The notes under the pieces: model-generated
Seen by the model: the letters and a program-made list of their open reading frames with translations, nothing else
What the model was told of the DNA's origin: nothing
Databases searched by the model: none
Shown: positions 13,437-26,595 of the stretch, piece by piece
Numbering within the stretch: the first letter of the stretch is position 1
How the letters are laid out: each line of letters opens with the position of its first letter
Translations under genes and position numbers: made by a program
Assembly: GCF_033958435.1 (NCBI RefSeq)
Contig: NC_134147.1
Span: 45,626,001 to 45,690,000 of the forward strand
Length of the DNA: 64,000 nucleotides
Origin: Carettochelys insculpta
Taxonomy: Eukaryota; Chordata; Testudines; Carettochelyidae
Direction: 5' to 3'

Positions 13437-15654
13437 CTAAATGATACCAGAGTAATTGCACTTAATTCAGGGCAGCCACTGGCATAACAGTTCAGACTCT
13501 GGTTCTCGGAGGCTGTTATAGGTCCCATAAGTCTCTGAGAAGAACCAACAGTTATTGACCAAGACAGCTGTTAGGTCAGGTGCTGGTGGCATAAAGGAAC
13601 TAAAGATGGCCCTAGTACTGCTGCTTCTTAGTCTTTGCACAGGATGTAAGTCTCTCAGATGAGTCTGCTTTGGAACAACACACACATTCCACCAGGATAT
13701 CGTTTAACGGTAGCTTCATTTAAAGCTGCTTTATCCCCTAAGCTAGTGAAATATAAAGGCTTTTGCACTGACTTGTCCAGCGACTTTGCAGATTATAAAT
13801 AAGGATAATTGGACTGTTAAAATGAAGAAAATTGGAAATGTAAAAGCTGTCTCCAGCATTGTAATTCAGGGAAGTACCACTGTGAAAAATGCCCAAACAT
13901 ACCATTGAAAATAAACATGCCCAAGTCTCAGGGCTGCGGGAAGGAGGTGAGCTGAGGTTTGGAGCCTATTGGCCAGATTCTTGCAATAAAATTTGATGGC
14001 CTTACAAGTGTGTGTGGTGGGGGGAACAGTGTCTCAGTCCTTACTCATATTGATCAGTGTTTATACCACATCAGAAGGTGCCCCTGACCCAGCGTCACCT
14101 CATTGTCTCCCTATCCATTATTTACCAAGATGGTGTTTTCTGCTTCTTGTTTCTCTTTCGAAAGCCCTTTTCCAGGCAGTGTGAAAGTTGCCCAGACATC
14201 TTTCGGCAACCTGACAAGAGTCACAAACACACACGATAGTCTTCCAAGAGACCACTGAAAACTGGAACACAAGCTTCAGTGTTTCCATCTGGGATATTGG
14301 AGACAGTTGTAAATGTATTTTTTGTGATTGTTGATGAAGGCAAAAGATGCCAAGAGACAGAATTATTGAGCTTTATTATTGTGGTGGTACCCGAGACTGA
14401 CGGAATTCAACTCCGTTGTCCCAGGGCCATCTGCACGAGAGCAAGAGGCCAAAGCAGGGCATGGGATATGTACAGTGGGCCAGTGTCTCCCTGGGGGTGC
14501 CTCAATGTGTTGCTTTTCTTTCATTCCTGCACAGGATTTTCTTTGCCTCCCCAGGTAATTTTTCCCTCGGTCCTGTAGCTATGACCCAGCTGTAAACAGC
14601 TGGTACCCCGCAGGTCCATGCACAGTGGAGCCCTTTCTCTGTCTTCCTCACAGCCTCCCCACACTGACAGAGGGAGAAAAGGTTAAGCCACCTTTGGCCT
14701 CCCCTGTCTCCATTCTCCCCTTTATAGGGTCACATCTCCAGCTCTCTGGGGTGGTCAGTGGGCTCGCCAGGGAGTGCGGCGTTAAAGGGGACAAATGCAC
14801 AGGGGCCTGGTGATTCAGAGGCCCGGAGTTCCCCTGCTACACCACCTCTCCTGACACAACAGTGGCAGCCAACACCACAGTCCCCTTTGACTTTCCATCA
14901 GAGTGCTGCTCCACATGGCTCTGAGGGCGAGGGGTGTGAGGCATGCCCCGATCTGGGTGGCACTAAAGGCTGATTGCCCTCAGCAGAACCCCTTTCACCC
15001 TTGCCATGAGGCCTGCAGTGGTTATGGGACCCACTGGTGGTCAGATCCACTTGGCCAGAAGTTGAGGAGGACTAGAGTAGCTTGGGGTAGGGAGTGGATG
15101 GTCATGAGTAGAGGCTTACGGTCCCCAATAAGGCTAGGAAGAAGAAGTGCTACAGCCTAGGCTATATTGCTTATCTCCTTGCCCTCCATGGTAGTATTCC
15201 CTGTTGAGGGGGATGCTGGGACCGCCATGTTCAGGAGTCCCTCGCAGGTTGGCTGCCAGGTATTGGAGAGGGAAGGGAGGGTCACAGAGCCTCTCTCTGA
15301 TTTCTCTTCTCTTCCCTTCTGCTGCTGGACCCGTAGCCTGTGGATGTGTGACAGAGGTGGAGAAAAGGAAGCATTCTGTGCTCCCACCAGAGTGATGAGG
15401 AAGGCGCATCCAAGAGGAGAATTCTGCAGAGTTCCCCATTATTGCCAGCTCACTATTTGTAGTGTTTTTAATTTAAGCTTCAGCTTCAGGAGTCATGTGA
15501 CAGTGCTGGAATATCAGTTTCCATTAAAAATAAAGTCAGTTTCTGGCCCTGGTTGGAAGGAACTGTAGAAGAATGGGACCCTAAAGACACAAGTGCCAGA
15601 AGATAAATAAACAGAGCTCAAAAATTATGCCTTAAAAATAATGAGATTTTAAAA

Positions 15655-15831
15655 ACAACAAGAAGTCCTGTGGCACCTTAGAGACTAACAGATATTTTGG
15701 AGCATAAACAAGCATCTGACGAAGCAGGTCTTTGCCCATGAAAGCTTATGCTCTAAAATATCTGTTAGTCTCTAAGGTGCCACAAGACTTTTTGCTGTTT
15801 TTGGAGATACAGACTAACACAGCTACACCAC
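15655..15831. mobile_element. TGTGGCACC-family repeat, short form, with target-site duplication
   Basis: The left half carries TCCTGTGGCACCTTAGAGAC plus ACAGATATTTTGGAGCATAA. The right half carries the inverted version TTATGCTCTAAAATATCTGT then TAGTCTCTAAGGTGCCAC, followed by GATACAGACTAACACAGCTA. The element is flanked on both sides by GAGATTTTAAAA (from 15643 and 15833), a probable target-site duplication of 10-13 bp. That size suits LINE-mediated retroposition better than cut-and-paste transposition. Confidence 0.75.
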
Positions 15832-18194
15832 TGAGATTTTAAAAGAAGACTCTTGATTTTGGAGGCCAGACTCATCACCTTTGACCATTTGGGATTGGCA
15901 GTGGGATTGGCCAGGTGCATGGCTAAAATCAATTTTATGTGCGGTCTCTTTCCATGTCTGTCTACACGGCAGACAATCAACAGGAGCCTTTCTGCTTTTG
16001 ACCTTCCTTATTCTTCACCTTTCATGAGGAGTGACGGGGTTGATTTTGACCCCTGAAAGTGTCATATCGTGTGTGTGTGAAATGAAACCCTGGAAGATCA
16101 ACCCTGAGCGGGTTCCTCTTCCGCGCTCGTGTGGCTGTAGCCTAAGGAGTGTACCGTAAAACACCATTAAAGTTAAAAACAAGGCACAAATTCATATTTT
16201 TTGTCCTGTGACACTACTGAATCTGTATTTATTTATAACATCTTTCCCAATCTGGCAAAGGAGACACTGATGTGTAGGAGTAATTTTACTCAGTTATGTT
16301 GAAGAGGGAGCTACTTGTGTGAGTTAATGTTACTTGTGTACTTGTTTGAGGGATCCAGGTTTAAATCACCTACACAGGAGTGCAGCTACTGATCAGACTT
16401 GTTTCACAAATTGAATTAATCTTTATACAGCATTGGGTCTTCCATTACAATTCAGCTTAGACTTTGAGAGTTCTGAGAAACTTGACCAGCATATTGCTCT
16501 TGATAGCCAAAGCCACAGCACAATGCCTTGTGCTAATGGGGAGAAGCATCGCAGTTAAAATTTGATTAGTGTATTGATTTTGTGATTCAAAGGGGCAAGG
16601 TCTTTTGAGGCTCATATACACAGTGTGCTGCTCAGGGTTCTATGGGCTTTGGTTACCATACTGAGTGCCTGGAAAACATCAGAAGTTACAGGAAGCATTA
16701 GCAGTGGGTCCCAAAAGGTTGATGCTTCTCCCCAGAGGCGCACGGGTTGTGGTTGCTAATTAAAGAGTGCAAGAGAATTCAGGAGAATGCCCTTATCAGA
16801 GGCAAATGCTGGCTCTGTCTTCACAACCACTGTGTAATATAACATAGTTTTCACAGTAAAATAAGACATTCCTTAACAATAAGGCACAGTAACTCATTTT
16901 GTGCAAGTATTGCTTAAAACTAACTGATGCTCGTATTTCCGTAAGCATTAGTTTGTTCTATCAGATTATTCTGGTTTTATTTGCATTACAGTACTGGGAG
17001 TGGTGTGGCATTTCAATAGTGGTTTATGGACATGAGCTATTTCTGTGTCTCTAGCACCTAAAGACTGGGCTGGGGTTATTGTTTCTGATAATCAAATGCA
17101 CAGCTGCAGTCCTGGTTAAAAATGGAGAACACACTGTTCCGATCAGTGGCATGGTTGGCTGTTGATCTGAAGGGCTCATTGGCAAGCACCAGCTCTTGAA
17201 CTGCTTCCCGTTGATACAGCCCCGTTTCTTCCAGACGGGTACACCACAAAAAAGCTCAGCTGCAACGTAGTGACTCACTGCTGTGGTCGGAATGACTAGA
17301 CACTGATTAAAGCAGCAGCAAGCTGTTCACCAGAGGTTTGAGACTCAGGTGAACCAATCCTCCTTGGAGCACATGAATAATCAGCCCTATCTCTGTTTGC
17401 CCCCTGTGACTCAGACCCAGTGTGTTCTGGCTTGCTATCACAGCTGAGATGTCAGGTGCCTGTGTTTAGCCCCCACATGAGACTTTTTAGGGGAGTTCCT
17501 ACAAAATTTCATGTTAAGAGGTACCCTTTCCAAATACTGATCCACAGGATATTCCAGAAGTCATTAGCCTGCATTGAAGGGTCATGGTTTGGGCCGGTAA
17601 TACTGCCGATAATACTTGTCGTCATTTGCGGCACATGTATTCCAAGTAGAAAATAATCCTGTTACAGGCGAGTGCTTACGTATGTGTTGGAATAGACATG
17701 TGAGGGTATATGAAAACTTGAATGACATGAAAAAATCTCTAAAGATAAGTAGCAACAAATAAGATGAGGCATTCTTTGATACTTTATAGCAATAATAATT
17801 GTAGGTGGGGCTCATTAATTAAGGTGGATCCATAATTCCATTATAAGACCCCATCTTCAGCTGCTATAGAAGAAATACTATGTGATCATGTTATTAACAA
17901 CTTTATTCTGATACATATGTTCAAAGCTGGTTGCGAAGAGTTACGAAAGGCTCTCGCTGATGTGGCGCATTAAACTCATTGTTGACAAGTGCAAGGTAAT
18001 ACACACATGTCAAGCAAAATAATGGGGTCAAAATAAGCTGTTACCACTCAAGAAAGAGATCTTAAAGTCATTGTGAATAGTTCTCTGAAAATATCCACCT
18101 AGTGTTCAGCTAACAGAGTGTTCGGAACTGTTAAGAAGGGATGGATAATAAAATGGAAAATATCATAATGCCCTATTGTAAATCTTTGGTATCT

Positions 18195-18330
18195 AGGGTG
18201 ACCAAAATAGCAAATGTGAAAAGTCAGGATAGAAGCTGGAGAATTGCAGGCACCTGTATAAGATGAGCCACAAATATCAGGACCTTCCCTGTAAACTCCA
18301 GTTGCTCAAGTGGAAGACCGACACCTTCAG
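18195..18330 (+). mobile_element. Short MITE inserted in the CR1
   Basis: It starts AGGGTGACCAAAATAGCAAA and continues with TGTGAAAAGTCAGGATAGAA and ACAAATATCAGGACCTTCCC, the same family as the inverted copy at 12736. The right inverted repeat is not clear, so this copy may be truncated. CR1 sequence stops just before it and resumes at about 18333, so the MITE is the younger insertion. Confidence 0.6.
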
Positions 18331-18556
18331 TTCCTGTGCAGTTCTAGGCTCCCCATCTCAAGAAATTTATAGAGAAGGGTGGTGAAAATTAAATAGCCTA
18401 TGAACGGTATCTATATGAGATGAGATGAAAAAGATGGGAGTGTTCAGTTTAAAAAAGAATCAGTTAAGTGGAAGAGTATAATAGAAGTCTATAAATCAAG
18501 AGTAGTTTGGAGAAAGTGAAAAAGGAAGTGCTATTACAACAAATAAAAGCAAGTAC

Positions 18557-18887
18557 TATAGGTTGAGCCTCTCTCATCCAGCACTCTCTGGACCTGACCA
18601 GCACTGAATAAGAGAATTTGCTGGACTATGGGAGGTCAATAATGTCTAGCAGCATTACCAACACTTCCACTGGTTACTGGGCTCTTAGAAAACATTTAGG
18701 GATAAATTACAGCCAAATCACAGCACAGAACACTGAGAGCCAGGACTGGTGGTTGGAAACAAACTTTATGGGACCACAGGAAACTTGGCCACACCCATGA
18801 TAAGTGGTTGTCTGGCTAACTAAAATCATGCCAGATTACGGATGCTTCCAGACGAAAGAGTTCTGTATCAGAGAGGTTCAATCTGTA
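18557..18887 (+). mobile_element. MITE, pogo/Tigger-like, inserted in the CR1
   Basis: The ends are TAGGTTGAGCCTCTCTCATC and AGAGAGGTTCAATCTGTA, inverted with respect to each other and flanked by TA, as expected of a mariner/pogo-type target-site duplication. The length is about 330 bp without a transposase. It is a sister copy, in opposite orientation, of 3358-3689. CR1 sequence lies directly on both sides. Confidence 0.75.
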
Positions 18888-21021
18888 GTTAGTATCGTGT
18901 GTGGTCAACCTGTGGAACTCATTGTCAGGAGAGGTTGCGAAGGCCAGAAGCAGAACTGAATTCAAAAGAGAACTAGATAAGTTTGTGAAGGATGGGTCCA
19001 TCAATGGCTCTTAGCCAAGATGGGTAGGGATGCAAGCATCCCCATGCTCTGGATGTCTCTAAACCTCAAACTACCAGAGGCTGGGACTCAATGACAGGGG
19101 ATGGATCACTCAATAATTGTCCTGTCTGTTTATTTCTTCTGAAGTGCCTGGTATTGGCCACTGTCAGAAGACAGGATACTGGGCTAAATGGATCAGTCAT
19201 ATGACCCAGCATGGCTGTACTTCATTTGTAAGGGGGCTAAATTAAGGTTGTGTGTGCAAACTTAATTCTGGCATTTCCTAACTTTTGAGTGCCTGACTCT
19301 GCAGCCTTATTAAAGTTCTTTTAATGTAATTTTTAAAATAATAGTCTTTCAAAAATGTTCCACAACTTCTTTGGAATCAGTTATGCCACAACGTTAAAAA
19401 GACATTTCTAATAAAAGGAACTTTTCTTACTGGTTAGATAAGCCATTCCAGTTTCTCATCGGTAGTTACAGTGGCTCTCTATATTGATGCATTTTCAAAA
19501 AAATGAACTCACTTGTAACACAAAGGCTTGCTGAGCAAACTATGGGAGCACATCTCAGAGCTTGTTTATGTATTGAAGTAGGTTAAAGTAGGTGGCTGTT
19601 CAAACGATGTTGATGTAGGAGAAAATATTTTAAAATGACAAATATAATTTCCTAAAAATATTATAAATTTAGTTTGTTCGATGTCTCAAATACAGCAGAT
19701 CTCTCTGACAGCCAGATTTCCTCCATCAGTTCTTCCAGGATCCACAACCTAGTTCCTGGAAATGCCAGCTGTCTTTCTGGTAGTATATTTCCATCTAAAA
19801 TCCAGTGTTGAACGGGGACCAGAGTAAGAAGTACAGCAATGAGTGACCTATGTAGAACTGCACACACATTATGGCTGAAATCTCATCAAGTACTACAACA
19901 CGGTACCGTAATTTTCAATGGGTAGCATTTTTCACCTGCCAGGCAAGCTGTTTCTTAGGGTGGTACTTACACTCCATCTATCTGCAGTCTTCAGACCATT
20001 AATCTCTGCCCTCTCTCCTACGTACGGTGATGACGTGCGAGTGATGAAGCTGTCACAGGATATGCTGATGTCACTAATGCACATAGGTGATACATCAGGA
20101 GTAGCTCCCTTAAGCATGCAAGCTGAAAATCGCTTTCTTTCTATGAACTTTCTTTCCATATAGGCTATTTCAAATGTTCACATCTCTACCCTGTTTACAG
20201 CAAAGCAGCAACCTGTTGTATAACTGTAGAATGGCTCATTTTCTTGTCTCCAAAAAATCAAACACATAGCAATGAACATCAGATGGATGGTCAAAAAACA
20301 TGCTGAAAATAATATCTGATGTAACAAAGTGTTAACAGTTGTCTGTAATTTTTAGGTGATGAAGCATGATTAAAACAGGCTGAAGCTACAGGTTCTAGGA
20401 GTTAAAGCATTAAGTGAGATATTGTCCAAGAAATAAACAATTTAGACTAATGGTCTTTTCTGGTAGGCCTACAATTAGACTTGCCATCTGTATTTTAGTT
20501 TAAGTGCATGCAAGTATTCTTCACCTGGCATTTCTGTGCTCAGACCAGGCAGGGTATTCAGAAACACAGCCCAAGAGTTCTACTTCTCTCTCTACTATGG
20601 TATATTTTATATGAGTGATAGGAGCGAAATGCTAGGTGGTTTAAGAACCAGAAAGCGTAACTAAAACAAAACACATTTTGAAGTTCTCAATCGTTATGTA
20701 TTTGGTGTTTGATTTTCCTGCATTTGAACTTCCCGGTTTCTCCTGAAACTGGAAGTAAAAGGCTATCCTTACAATAGTTCCAATCTGGACTGAGCAACAC
20801 AGAACCAGCGGGTTCACAAGAGAGGCCTATTCATATAAGGTTGCCAGCTCAATGGATTTCCTACAGTTAACTTTGGATAAGCATTTGAATGTTTTTTTTT
20901 CTTCAACTAACTTCTAAATCTTTGAGACTTGCCTGTTTCAGTTCCTTGCCAGCTGACAGAACTGAGTAGACAGACTGTACAGGGATGTGATGCTATGTGT
21001 GTGTACATGCCAGCAAACCTG

Positions 21022-21306
21022 AAGGCTTGTTTACACAGGCACATGCAAGAAAATTGATCTGAATTAACTTGAAGTGTGAATTTAAAATGAATTACTTAAA
21101 CTTATGAGTGAATAGTCTTCAGACTGAAAGAGTCCTTTATTTGGTTTCTTTTTTATTCACTTCCAAAATGAATTAAACTAACTTGATTTAAGGTTGCTTT
21201 AATTCTGAATAAGAGTGTTCACAGAAGAGTTTAGTGCACTTCAAGTAATCTACTTTCAAAGATACTTCTGATTAATTTTCTTGAATATCCCCATGCAGAC
21301 ATGCCT
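21022..21306. mobile_element. MITE with AGGCTTGTTTACAC-type ends
   Basis: The left end reads AAGGCTTGTTTACACAGG. The right end read in reverse is AAGGCATGTCTGCATGGGG. The AT-rich interior is partly self-complementary (GAATTAACTTGAAGTGTGAA near the left; CACTTCAAGTAATC near the right). There is no ORF. It belongs with the other 'tgtctacac' MITEs of this window, probably PIF/Harbinger- or hAT-derived (inference). Confidence 0.6.
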
Positions 21307-24300
21307 TCGAAAACTCAGTGACCTTCCCAGATGGATTTTTACTACTATTTTAGCCTCAGTTTCAGAAAACTGGTAGATATTTCCAAAGACAGTGTTGGAA
21401 AATAATATGAAAATATGTTAACTGTTGGGCCTGGCATTCTTGACGCTGTCCATTTAAACAAAATTAACTACCATACTGATAATTTGTCAGGGTTTATTGA
21501 CTTCTGTGTGCTATATTAAGCAAAAGATAGAAAAGGGAACTGCCTAATTTTGTAGCGGGAACTGCCTAATTTTGCAGCAGCAACTGCCATGAATTTTTTA
21601 AAAAATGGGAGCAAAGTTTTAAAGTTCCTGAGAAAAAAATTAAATAAGCTGTTACGGTATTAGAAATCCATTCTATCTATGATAAAAAGTTTCCCATCTT
21701 TCCAAAACCTGGGGAGAGAAAAACAAAAACTGCCAAAAGTAATAAATACAATTCAGTGGAGAAAGTTGTGCAGTAGAGCTTCTTTAAATTTCTGTCCACT
21801 AATCCCAGTAATTCCCACATAGACCCCACTGGAGGCACCTTACCAAGATTAGTAACAGAAACAGAGCTATGGCAAAGTCTCACATTACAAAGACTTTGGC
21901 TTTGGTTCAGGCTCTTATATGTTCTCCAATCCCACATAAGTTAGTGGGGTTGTATAACTCAGGGAAGTATTTGCTGCAGTGTATTTATTAGTATTCTAAA
22001 ATCATGAATAGCTTTTACTATATAGCACATGTCAAAAATGAATGAACCCAGCACATTTCAAGTAGCATGAGTCATTGTTTACTGATTAGTTCACAAAATG
22101 GCATGGTATACAGTGGGACTGCTATTTAGTATCAAGATTCTGCCAAATGTTGACGGGAAAATCCATGTGTTCTCTGAAATTAGTTCACGTTGTCCGCACA
22201 CCAATAGATCTTTCTGTAACTGCAGCACTTCAGGGAGTAGTAGAAGGATTGGTTGGCTATAGGATTTGTTTATGAGATACAGGATATTAAACTTTAGATC
22301 ACTGCTTTCAATCTCAGGTTACCGTTTAATGGATGATTAGTAGACTTTGTGTAAGGAATTAATGGTCTCAAGCCAGGTCTTATGTGGATAGGCATCCATA
22401 TAATCAAAATCAGCACACCTTGGCCTCCTCTTAGCAGTCCCAGCTTATCTGGCCCCAAGGTGACCACTCCAGTTTGAGGCTGGAGCCTATTGAAGGACAA
22501 GGTGGGAACACTTGCATTACCACTGCCAATACTGAACTGCTTTGTGGATAACAGAGCTGGTGGCACTCACTTCATTTTGCATTCCCAAAAGTTACTTAAC
22601 TTCAGACAAAAAATACAAAGAGGAAGATACAACAGGTAAGAGTAGAGCAACGGATACAGAGCATTACAGACATGATGTGTCCAGAGATCCAATACCCTAG
22701 TGTTCTGTAGCTGCTCACTGCAGGCTGATTATTAGGCTTTGGGTTATTAACTTGCAAACGGCATGTAGATAAATAAAATTCTCTTCAAACTTGATTTTGT
22801 ACTACTTCAGCCTACTCCATTGTCTTCTGTGAAGAGCCAGTGCAACAATTCTGAGCATCTGTCTTGCATTTTACTATCAATTTAATTAAAATATTGTCAC
22901 TCACACAGTTGTATCACTTTGTGCTTGTGTGAGTGTGTGCGTGAATGCCTGACAGTGATATCCAGTATTAACCATTTCCACACCCGGATGACAGCACAAC
23001 TGTCCTGCTGGCATGTCTAAACATTTCCTTCTGATTGTGTTCACAGCTGGGGCACTCAAGGTGACTTTACCACAACACATGCACTTCCTGCAGTGAAGGT
23101 GAAGCTGTTTACAGAGAGCACCGGAGTTCTGGCTTTAGAGGACAAAGAACTTGGGCGGGTAAGAAGAATCTCCGTTTTAATGCTGTCTCTCTGGAACTGT
23201 TGGTGAGGTTAAGAAAATCTCTCTGGAAGCAAGGAGAGAAGTGTGTGAGTCAAAGACACACAGGGAAAAAAAGGGATATGCTGAACATATGCTTTCTAGG
23301 CCACAGCACCGGAAATGGTTACAGTTCATAGGTTTTCTTTGGTGTTTGTTTTTAAAGGTAGTATTTCCACTGGCTGTGCAGTCACAGAACAAATGCAGAA
23401 CGTCCTTTGAGTGATGTTGGCGGCCCTAGATCCCTGAGAATTGTGCTCAGCTGAGGGGAAAAGGCAGATTATTTTAAGGCAGAAAAGGTGATATAAGGTT
23501 GGACAAACGAGTGTGAGGTGACTTCTGTGCACAAATTCCATTTACTGCAGCACTTGGGGAACATAGTATTGTAAGGGCTGCTTTGCAGTACCCATTCACA
23601 GGGGTGTAATCCTGTCTCCATTACAGCCAGTGGCAAATTCCTGTTGCTTCTGTGGGGCCAGGACTTCGCCTTTGAAATGAAACGCTTCGTTACGTCTGCC
23701 GGTGCTCTCAGCAGATTCCCTGGCTTGGACTACAGACCCTCTCCTGACCCCTTCACCCTCACTTCCTTCCTTCTCACTTCCCTGATGTTCCGAATCTGCC
23801 TTCCACTCTCCGCAGTTGTGTGTGCGCACTGGTGCCCACGGAGGGCACTTTTCTGTTGCTTTGTGTCACTTCAGAGTGTTCGTGCCTCTAAGTGCTTTCA
23901 TCACCCTTCCTGCCCTTGGGGCGGGCTGACCAGAACTGGACACACTGTCCCAGGGGAGGCTGTGCCATTGCTTTACACGGTGGCATTACAAGATCCCTAG
24001 AACTGTTTTTGGATCTCTGTCTTTAAGCATTCCAGCCCGGCGCTGTCTTTTGTGACCCTGACTGCCAGCTAAGCAGAGCCCTTGGCTGAGCCACCCACAA
24101 GGGCAAGCAGTTCTTTCTCCTGCGCAGTCACAGCTGATTCAGACCCAAGCTGCTTTGTGGCTCTTGTTTCAACTGAAGCTCTGTGATGTGCTTGCCAGGC
24201 GGCAGTGTGGAGCAGGGTCGAATTTGTCTGGCTTGGAAAGGAATTAGCTGTGCATGATGGACAAAGCATTTTGGGGGCTCTGCCTTGTCCCCAGTTGCTT

Positions 24301-24865
24301 CTGGAAAGCCACTGAGCCAGCCGTATAGCTTAGCTTCAATCAGGGTCCCTGAGGGAGCTGCAGTTCGTAATCCCAAATGGTACAGGCCAGTGCTGACCAG
24401 CACAGAGGGTGACGTGGTGATTTCAGGTGGAGTACGTCCAGCAGCACTTCTCAGCTAGCAGCACTGCAATGAGGCACTCAGAGTGCCTGAAACTGCCTTC
24501 TTCCGTCTAGTGAAGGCACTTTTCTGGTTGGGCTGCTTCAGGGGTTTGTTTTTGTTCAAATAACTAAGCGGTAAATGTATTAAGCCCCCTCGGACTGAGC
24601 TGTTCAGATTGACACATGCCTGTCGGAGCGGACGAGGGAAGACTCTAAAAGGGAAAGGAAATGAATGCAGTTCTGCATGCGCAGACACCCAGGCGTAGCT
24701 GGCCTTTGAGAAGTGTTCTGGGGGCTGCTGTTCATTCAAAGTTCTCACTTTCTCTGGCAAAAGCTGAATTGGGAATGGGCGGACACTTCCAATTTAACCG
24801 TTTCACTTGACAGTAAGAGCTGCCAAGTACCCACAAGCCTTCAAATGCTGATCCCAGGCAGGCGG

Positions 24866-24935
24866 GGTGAAATCCTGGCACTGTTGAAGTCCATGGCAGC
24901 GTTCCCACTGACTTCAGTGGGCCAAGGTTTCACCC
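24866..24935. repeat. Palindromic 70-bp ancient element
   Basis: The left arm GGTGAAATCCTGGCACTGTT and the right arm CAGTGGGCCAAGGTTTCACC are inverted copies, and the inner arms GAAGTCCATGG and CCACTGACTTC also pair in part. This is the diverged form of a palindromic repeat widespread in turtles, crocodilians and birds. Related pieces lie at 47984 and 62899. Confidence 0.6.
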
Positions 24936-26511
24936 ACAGAGGGCAGCAAGGTCAGCGGAATATAAGAACACTAGGTAATTTTTTTAAAGGGGCCAATTTT
25001 AAAACACATCAGCCTGAAAATACTGACAGAGGCTGCTTCCCTCAAAAATAGATGTTTTACTGGAGTGGAGATGAGGTGTTTCTGTCTGCATCAGAGTTGA
25101 GGTGGAGGTTCTCTGGCCCGTACTCCTTAATACCACATTGTGTGGGAAGGGGCCTCACTGCACCTCTTTCTACTGGAGCCTGACTGGCAACGCCACACCT
25201 GCAGGCTGATGTTACTGCAGCTGTCAGGGTGCAGGACAACACGCAGGTCCACTCTGCTCCATGGCCCTTCAGGGAGGACTCCACCATCCTTCCCTCTACC
25301 CAAAGCCCAGCCACTTGAAGTAGATGCAGGAGAAAGGTTCTGCCTCTGGAAATAACAGCATTTATAACAGTGTCTCTGCCCTTCCCTCCTGCCCGTTTCC
25401 GATCAAATGCCAAAATCTTGCTTTGAAAAAGTTAGCTGTAAGAACCAAGGGCTGGTCTTCAGGCATACTGGACTCAAACTTTCAAAGAGGAATTCAAACT
25501 CAGCCAGTATTGCACAAGCAAACAGTTCTGGAATCATACCAGAGAAGTTTGTCTGCATGACCAAAGAGAGAGAATTAATCTAGTGGGTAGAATTCAGTGT
25601 GTGTAGAGTTAAGTAAGGTGGTGATTAAGGGCCTGATCCAAATAACTTACAGGTCAGGGTTGACTGGAGTAAGATGTGGATCAAACCCTACAGGAATAAG
25701 GGTGCTGGGGTGTCAAAGTTGTAGGGCACTTTGGTCACCATGCTGAAAAAATACATTGTAGTTTGTTGTATCAACAGTAAATCTGAAACTCAGTGGAGTA
25801 TAAAAAAAAAAGATGATAAACTGTGTTGGTATTTGGCAGTTGCATGGAATAATACTCGTCAGGGCTGAATTATAGAAACAGCCTGAGTAATGAGGGTGAA
25901 TACTGCCAGTTATAAAAAAAAAAACTTGCTTGCCTATAGACTAATATATTATGGGGAAGTACACCTCTCTGCTGCCTAGTGGCAGCTTTAATGAATTTTA
26001 ACCAGGCATTAGTGTGAGTCACCAGAACAAGATGAAAATGAAACAAACAAAACGGTAAAGTATGAAAATGAAAAGATCAAAAGACTGATGTTACTGCATC
26101 GGGAATGGAGAGAGTGTGCCATGTCAATATACAGAATAGTTGCAATATTCCTGAGCCTTTACCCGTGCATATCTGAATGTATTATAACAATGGGGAATAA
26201 ATTACATAAAGCAATAGAGGTGGAGTCACTAGGAGGAAACGAAATATAGTTCTCCCAGAAAGTAGTGCCAGGTTTGATTTTTCTATTCTTCCTTCTCTGA
26301 GAGGCGTTGTCTTTCTAAACAACAGGCTCTTGCTTGTCTGCAACCCGTGCCCCAAATGCCATCCACGGCAGGGAAAATTCCAAGCACACAAAGAGGGTAA
26401 AATATGACCTTTGTGGAAATAATCATTAAATGCCTTGATAATGGGTGTGGAATAAACTGGTGAAGAAAGAGGTGGTTTTGAAGGATTTTCAGAATTCTTA
26501 GATTTACCAGG

Positions 26512-26595
26512 CTCTGACCTCTGCTGGTATAAACCAACACAGCTCCACAGCAGCCAGTTAAAATTACACTGATTTATACCAGCTGAGGTTCTGGA
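26512..26595. repeat. Palindromic short element
   Basis: The left arm reads TCTGACCTCTGCTGGTATAA and the right arm TTTATACCAGCTGAGGTTCT, inverted copies separated by about 40 bp. It is the same general class of ancient fold-back element as the 24866 copy, with a different arm sequence. Confidence 0.55.

Larger units (their letters stand above)
17929..19230 (+). mobile_element. CR1 LINE 3' part, interrupted twice
   Basis: CR1 phrases appear in order on the + strand: TTGACAAGTGCAAGGTAAT, GCTGTTACCACTCAAGAAAG, TTGTGAATAGTTCTCTGAAA, CCCCATCTCAAGAAATTTAT, GGAGAAAGTGAAAAAGGAAG, CAACCTGTGGAACTCATTGT, AGAACTAGATAAGTTTGTGA, GGTCCATCAATGGCTCTTAG, TGGGACTCAATGACAGGGGA and AGACAGGATACTGGGCTAAA. These are the end of the reverse-transcriptase ORF and the 3' UTR. 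Stops and indels make it a dead copy. It is broken at 18195 and 18557 by two other elements. Confidence 0.85.

Noticed and set aside
15134..15568. Overlapping ORFs on both strands in a GC-rich patch
   Set aside because: There is no family resemblance and no consistent splice sites.
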